A stretch of 9,009 bases of DNA from Anaerolineae bacterium (GTDB lineage: Bacteria; Chloroflexota; Anaerolineae; Anaerolineales; UBA4823), in NCBI GenBank assembly GCA_030622805.1, contig JAUXFR010000032.1, forward strand, positions 1 to 9,009. Direction: 5' to 3'. The notes beneath the pieces were generated by a model, which saw nothing but the letters and a program-made list of their open reading frames with translations, was not told where the DNA came from and searched no databases. The translations under genes and the position numbers were made by a program. Positions 5,863-9,009 of this stretch are shown piece after piece (the first letter of the stretch is position 1; the number at the start of each line of letters is the position of its first letter).

Positions 5863-6285
5863 ATGAGCACCAGAACGGTTGTCCAGGTTGGCTTCAATCT
5901 CGATTTCGCAATGTGGATTTTCACGCGCATTTCCGGCATCACGCTGATCGTATTGGCGATCACCGGCATGGTGGGCGCTTTCTGGCTCGGAGCACGCATC
6001 CAGATGGATGTTGCCACCCTCATGCGCTGGACATTTTTCCCCAATCCCAACCATGTGATCAACAGTGACATCCCCGACCTCATCCCGGGATGGGCGAACG
6101 CATACTGGCAGATCATGCAGATGATGATCGTCTTCTTCGGGGTAACCCACGGTATGAACGGGTTGCGAGTGGTGATCGAAGATTATCTCACGGAATCCTG
6201 GTGGCGCACCTTTTGGCGAGGATTGATTTTCTTTTTGTGGCTGTTTATGATGATTTTAGCTGTGTACGTCATACTGGCTTCGTAG
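5863..6285 (+). CDS. sdhD: Succinate dehydrogenase membrane anchor subunit D
   Basis: Second membrane anchor of succinate dehydrogenase, 140 residues with three predicted helices (about 22-44, 82-105 and 117-138). THGMNGLRVVIEDY (95-108) matches the helix-II haem region of SdhD, making H96 the likely counterpart of E. coli H71 and Y108 of the quinone-site Tyr83. TRISGITL (21-28) and HG-NGLR also occur in SdhC, so the two anchors look paralogous. At 140 residues it is longer than E. coli SdhD (115) because of a loop between helices I and II. The frame extends to a GTG at 5854, but ATG 5863, preceded by AAGGTGAG, fits better. The gene is 16 nt after sdhC and 15 nt before sdhA. Confidence 0.9.
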   Translation: MSTRTVVQVGFNLDFAMWIFTRISGITLIVLAITGMVGAFWLGARIQMDVATLMRWTFFPNPNHVINSDIPDLIPGWANAYWQIMQMMIVFFGVTHGMNGLRVVIEDYLTESWWRTFWRGLIFFLWLFMMILAVYVILAS

Positions 6286-6300
6286 GGTCAGGAGATAAGA

Positions 6301-8094
6301 ATGAATAATTACCATCAATATGACATCATTGTAGTGGGGGCAGGCGGCGCTGGATTGATGTCGGCGCTTTATGCCTCGAAGAAAGCGAGCACGGCTGTGC
6401 TCAGCAAGCTTTATCCGACTCGCTCCCACACCGGCACGGCTCAGGGCGGTGTGGGAGCTGCGCTGGGAAACATTGAAGAAGACCATCCCGAGTGGCACAC
6501 CTTCGATACCGTCAAGGGCTCCGATTACCTGGGAGATCAGGATGCGATCGAGTTCATGTGCAGCAAAGCAGTGCCGATTGTATATGAACTGGAGCACATG
6601 GGGCTGCCATTCTCCCGCACGCCCGATGGTACTATTGCCCAGCGACCGTTTGGCGGGCACACCAACAACATCACCGGCATGCCCGTGCCGCGCGCCTGCT
6701 ATTCGGCAGACCGCACCGGGCACATGATCCTGCAAACGCTCTATCAGCAGTGCATCAAACAAAATGTGCGCTTTTATGATGAGTTCCAGGTGCTGGATGT
6801 TCTGATCGAAAACGGTGTGACCGCTGGTGTGGTAGCGATCGAGCTGGCAACCGGCGAGCTGCATGTCTTCCATGCCAAGGCGGTCATCTTCGCCACAGGT
6901 GGACATGGACGTGTTTGGGAGATCACATCCAATGCATACACGTATTCTGGCGATGGTGTTGCAATCACCCTGCGGCGCGGCATCCCTGCAGAAGATATGG
7001 AATTCTTCCAGTTTCACCCCACCGGAATCTATAAGATGGGCATCCTGATCACCGAGGGTGTGCGCGGGGAGGGTGGTGTGCTGATCAACGATGAGGGCGA
7101 GCGTTTCATGAACACATACGCTCCGACGGTGAAGGACCTGGCCTCACGTGATATCGTCAGCCGGGCCATGTATCTTGAAATGCGAGATGGGCGCGGTATT
7201 AATGGCAAACGCTACATGTACCTGGATATGCGACCCGAAACGGTGAATAAGTACGCAGCAGAGGACGGACGTAAGCGTCCGGACGGCTCTCCCTATATCG
7301 TAACCGGCGAAGAAATGCTTTCCAAGCTGCCGGACATCGTCGACTTTGCCCGCACCTACCTGGGTGTGGATCCGGTCACCCAGCCCATGCCGGTGCAGCC
7401 AACCGCGCATTACGCTATGGGCGGCATTCCTACAGATATGTATGGGCGCGTGGTGATCGACGCTGAGAATACAGTCCTGCCGGGTATGTATGCGGCTGGG
7501 GAGGTGGGCTGCGTTTCGGCGCACGGCGCCAACCGTCTGGGGACCAATTCGCTTCTCGATATCCTGGTGTTCGGCAAGTACGCCGGTCTGGATGCGGTCG
7601 AATATTCGCACAAAACGGGTTTCGAAACCCTGCCAGCAGAACCGCTGGAATTCACCCAACAGCAGCTCGAAGAACTGCGCAGCAGTAAGGGGGATGAAAG
7701 AGCTTCTGACATCGGTGAGGAAATGAAGAGCGTGATGAACGACTATGTCGGTGTGTTCCGCACGGAGGATGGCATGAGCAAGGCGGTAGAGAAAGTGCGC
7801 CAGCTCAAAGAGCGTTTCAAGCAAGTCCAGTTAGGGGACACGAGTCGCATCTTCAATACAGAGCTGATTTCGAATTGGGAGTTGGGCAACCTGCTGGACC
7901 TGGCGGAAGTTACCGCTGTATCAGCGCTGGCGCGTAAGGAAAGCCGCGGAGCGCACGCACGTGAGGATTTTCCCAAACGCGACGATGAGAACTGGATGAG
8001 CCATACGCTGGTATGGATGCGGGATGGAAAGGTTGAACTGGATTACAAACCGGTCGTGATCACAAAGTTCGAACCCATGGAACGGGTGTACTAA
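6301..8094 (+). CDS. sdhA: Succinate dehydrogenase flavoprotein subunit A
   Basis: Catalytic flavoprotein of complex II, oxidising succinate to fumarate on the cytoplasmic side; 597 residues against 588 in E. coli. The FAD-binding Rossmann motif VVGAGGAGL is at 11-19. RSHTGTAQGG (41-50) holds H43, the residue that carries covalent FAD. Active-site residues are in place: H239 (FHPTG), T251/E252 (TEGVRGEGG), R283 (ASRDIVSRA), H370 (TAHYAMGG) and R412 (ANRLGTNSLLD). The capping domain is intact. AGGAG with 6-nt spacing precedes ATG 6301. Sequence alone does not exclude a fumarate reductase role, but the sdhCDAB order and the neighbouring Rieske/cytochrome b operon favour succinate oxidation in respiration. 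Confidence 0.97.
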   Translation: MNNYHQYDIIVVGAGGAGLMSALYASKKASTAVLSKLYPTRSHTGTAQGGVGAALGNIEEDHPEWHTFDTVKGSDYLGDQDAIEFMCSKAVPIVYELEHMGLPFSRTPDGTIAQRPFGGHTNNITGMPVPRACYSADRTGHMILQTLYQQCIKQNVRFYDEFQVLDVLIENGVTAGVVAIELATGELHVFHAKAVIFATGGHGRVWEITSNAYTYSGDGVAITLRRGIPAEDMEFFQFHPTGIYKMGILITEGVRGEGGVLINDEGERFMNTYAPTVKDLASRDIVSRAMYLEMRDGRGINGKRYMYLDMRPETVNKYAAEDGRKRPDGSPYIVTGEEMLSKLPDIVDFARTYLGVDPVTQPMPVQPTAHYAMGGIPTDMYGRVVIDAENTVLPGMYAAGEVGCVSAHGANRLGTNSLLDILVFGKYAGLDAVEYSHKTGFETLPAEPLEFTQQQLEELRSSKGDERASDIGEEMKSVMNDYVGVFRTEDGMSKAVEKVRQLKERFKQVQLGDTSRIFNTELISNWELGNLLDLAEVTAVSALARKESRGAHAREDFPKRDDENWMSHTLVWMRDGKVELDYKPVVITKFEPMERVY

Positions 8095-8107
8095 TCGGGA
8101 GGCACTT

Positions 8108-8812
8108 ATGAAAGTAACATTGAAGGTCTTTCGCTACAATCCTGAGACAGACGATAAGCCGCACTACGATAAATTTGTGGTTGATGCAGAACCCACCGAC
8201 AGGATACTGGACCTGTTGGAATACGTGAAGGGCTATCAGGATGGTACGCTCTCTTTCCGCCGCTCCTGTGCCCACGGTATCTGCGGGTCGGACGCTGTGC
8301 GCATCAACGGCGTCAACCGCCTGGCCTGCAAAGTGCTGGTGCAGACGCTGCGTTCCAAGAAAATCACCGTCGAGCCGATTCTGGGACTGCCGGTTATCAA
8401 AGACCTGATCGTTGACATGGAGTCGTTTTTTGATCACTACCTTTCTGTGATACCTTACTTTGTCAACGATGAGCCGCCCCCCATGAAAGAACGGCTGCAG
8501 AGTCCTGAGCAGCACGAGCGCTTCGAAGACACGACCAAGTGCATATTGTGCGCCTGCTGCACTACTTCCTGCCCGTCTTTTTGGTCCAGCGAGGAGTACA
8601 TCGGACCGGCAGCGATTGTGACCGCTCACCGTTTTATCTTCGACAGCCGCGACCGGGCCGGCGCAGAGCGGCTGCGAATATTGAACGACATTTTCGGCGT
8701 CTACCGCTGCCATACGATCTTCAACTGCACCGATGCCTGCCCGCGCGAAATTGAAGTGACGCGCGCCATCGGAGAGGTGAAAAAGGCGATTGCGATCGGG
8801 AAGATTGATTGA
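8108..8812 (+). CDS. sdhB: Succinate dehydrogenase iron-sulfur subunit B
   Basis: Electron-transfer subunit of complex II with three clusters, 234 residues against 238 in E. coli. The N-terminal ferredoxin domain has C54, C59, D62 and C74 (RRSCAHGICGSD then RLAC), with Asp as the third [2Fe-2S] ligand, as in E. coli SdhB. The C-terminal domain has CILCACCTTSCPSFW: C145, C148, C151 and later C211 bind [4Fe-4S], while C155, C201 and C207 bind [3Fe-4S] (CHTIFNCTDACP). The three-cysteine last cluster supports a true SQR/QFR rather than a heterodisulfide-reductase-like protein. GGGAGG with 5-nt spacing precedes the ATG, 13 nt after sdhA. It is the last gene of the operon. Confidence 0.97.
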   Translation: MKVTLKVFRYNPETDDKPHYDKFVVDAEPTDRILDLLEYVKGYQDGTLSFRRSCAHGICGSDAVRINGVNRLACKVLVQTLRSKKITVEPILGLPVIKDLIVDMESFFDHYLSVIPYFVNDEPPPMKERLQSPEQHERFEDTTKCILCACCTTSCPSFWSSEEYIGPAAIVTAHRFIFDSRDRAGAERLRILNDIFGVYRCHTIFNCTDACPREIEVTRAIGEVKKAIAIGKID

Positions 8813-8862
8813 TAGAATGCTGATCGCATAAGCGCCTGATTTTACATTCCGGTTTGCAGATG

Positions 8863-8891
8863 CCCGCAGATTATTTTTATTCATCTGTGGG
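8863..8891 (+). terminator. Hairpin after sdhB, possible transcript end without a T tail
   Basis: CCCGCAGAT (8863-8871) pairs with ATCTGTGGG (8883-8891), nine pairs including one G-U, around an 11-nt T-rich loop. GCAGAT is also repeated directly at 8856-8861 and 8866-8871. The place, 50 nt after the sdhB stop and before a tRNA promoter, suits a terminator or mRNA 3' stabiliser, but no T run follows on either strand. ATCTGCG-type dyads are common dispersed repeats in bacterial genomes, so it may simply be one of those. Confidence 0.35.
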
Positions 8892-8916
8892 ATGCGCGTT
8901 CCAGTCTCTCTCACTC

Positions 8917-8925
8917 TGGTATAAT
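8917..8925 (+). promoter_or_regulatory. Extended -10 promoter for the tRNA-Arg gene
   Basis: TGGTATAAT (8917-8925) is an exact TGn-TATAAT extended -10. No good -35 lies at the usual distance. Transcription would start about 8932, only a few bases before the mature tRNA 5' end at 8935, giving a very short leader for RNase P. Confidence 0.55.
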
Positions 8926-8934
8926 CTCTTTGCT

Positions 8935-9009
8935 GCCCCAGTAGCTCAAATGGATAGAGCGAAGCTCTCCTAAAGCTTAGGTTGTGGGTTCGAATCCCTC
9001 CTGGGGTAC
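8935..9009 (+). tRNA. tRNA-Arg, anticodon CCU (reads AGG)
   Basis: A full cloverleaf can be drawn by hand. The acceptor stem is GCCCCAG with CTGGGGT, with a G-U first pair. The D stem is GCTC/GAGC. The anticodon stem AAGCT/AGCTT is perfect around loop CTCCTAA, placing anticodon CCT at 8969-8971. A five-base variable loop follows. The T arm is GTGGG-TTCGAAT-CCCTC, with a T-T mismatch at pair 50-64. The discriminator is A at 9008; base 9009 is the first C of a possible encoded CCA and the window ends there. CCU pairs with AGG, an arginine codon. It lies about 120 nt after sdhB on the same strand but has its own promoter. Confidence 0.93.

Noticed and set aside
6256..7017. Minus-strand 253-codon frame opposite sdhA
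   Set aside because: It lies antisense to the conserved FAD domain of SdhA. Long antisense frames are common in GC-rich genes and no motif is visible.
8796..8830. TGCGATC...GATCGCA inverted repeat spanning the sdhB stop, as a terminator
   Set aside because: Only seven pairs with a loop of about 24 nt and no T tract. The hairpin at 8863-8891 is a better candidate.
8060..8914. Minus-strand 284-codon frame opposite sdhB
   Set aside because: Mirror of the conserved iron-sulfur subunit, with no domain or ribosome site supporting it.

Overview
The window looks like bacterial chromosome and holds two aerobic respiratory-chain operons plus a stress/transport operon. The gene content suggests an uncultured Chloroflexota, probably Anaerolineae-like. 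The grounds are a b6-type quinol:cytochrome c oxidoreductase in which subunit IV is fused to c-type haem domains, small paralogous SDH membrane anchors, and a PII-like/CBS protein beside an ArsB/NhaD permease. This assignment rests on gene style, not on a database search.

Layout. Positions 1-2217, minus strand: a three-gene operon read right to left. It encodes a universal stress protein, a PII-like plus twin-CBS protein, and an ArsB/NhaD (SLC13-superfamily) permease that runs off the left edge. Positions 2218-2723: about 500 non-coding bases with a candidate promoter for that operon, a REP-like palindrome cluster, an 84-bp nested inverted repeat and a degenerate heptamer tract. Positions 2724-5097, minus strand: qcrA-qcrB-qcrC, encoding a Rieske protein, a b6-type cytochrome b, and subunit IV fused to two cytochrome c domains. 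Positions 5098-5459: a 362-bp divergent control region. Positions 5460-8812, plus strand: sdhC-sdhD-sdhA-sdhB. Positions 8813-8934: a short spacer with a hairpin and a tRNA promoter. Positions 8935-9009: tRNA-Arg(CCU), cut at its 3' CCA by the window end.

How it fits together. Succinate dehydrogenase feeds electrons from succinate into the quinone pool. The divergently transcribed Rieske/cytochrome b complex would take them from quinol and pass them through its own tethered c-haems to an oxidase or soluble carrier encoded elsewhere. The left operon is separate: two predicted adenylate-sensing proteins (USP and PII-like/CBS) precede a permease and may tune it to energy state.

The most interesting points are the two-haem subunit IV fusion with a Planctomycete-type (PSCyt1-like) second domain, the loss of the b6 haem-ci cysteine in the cytochrome b, the putative energy-sensing permease module, and the repeat-rich spacer between the minus-strand operons. 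I saw no CRISPR array, insertion sequence or phage gene.
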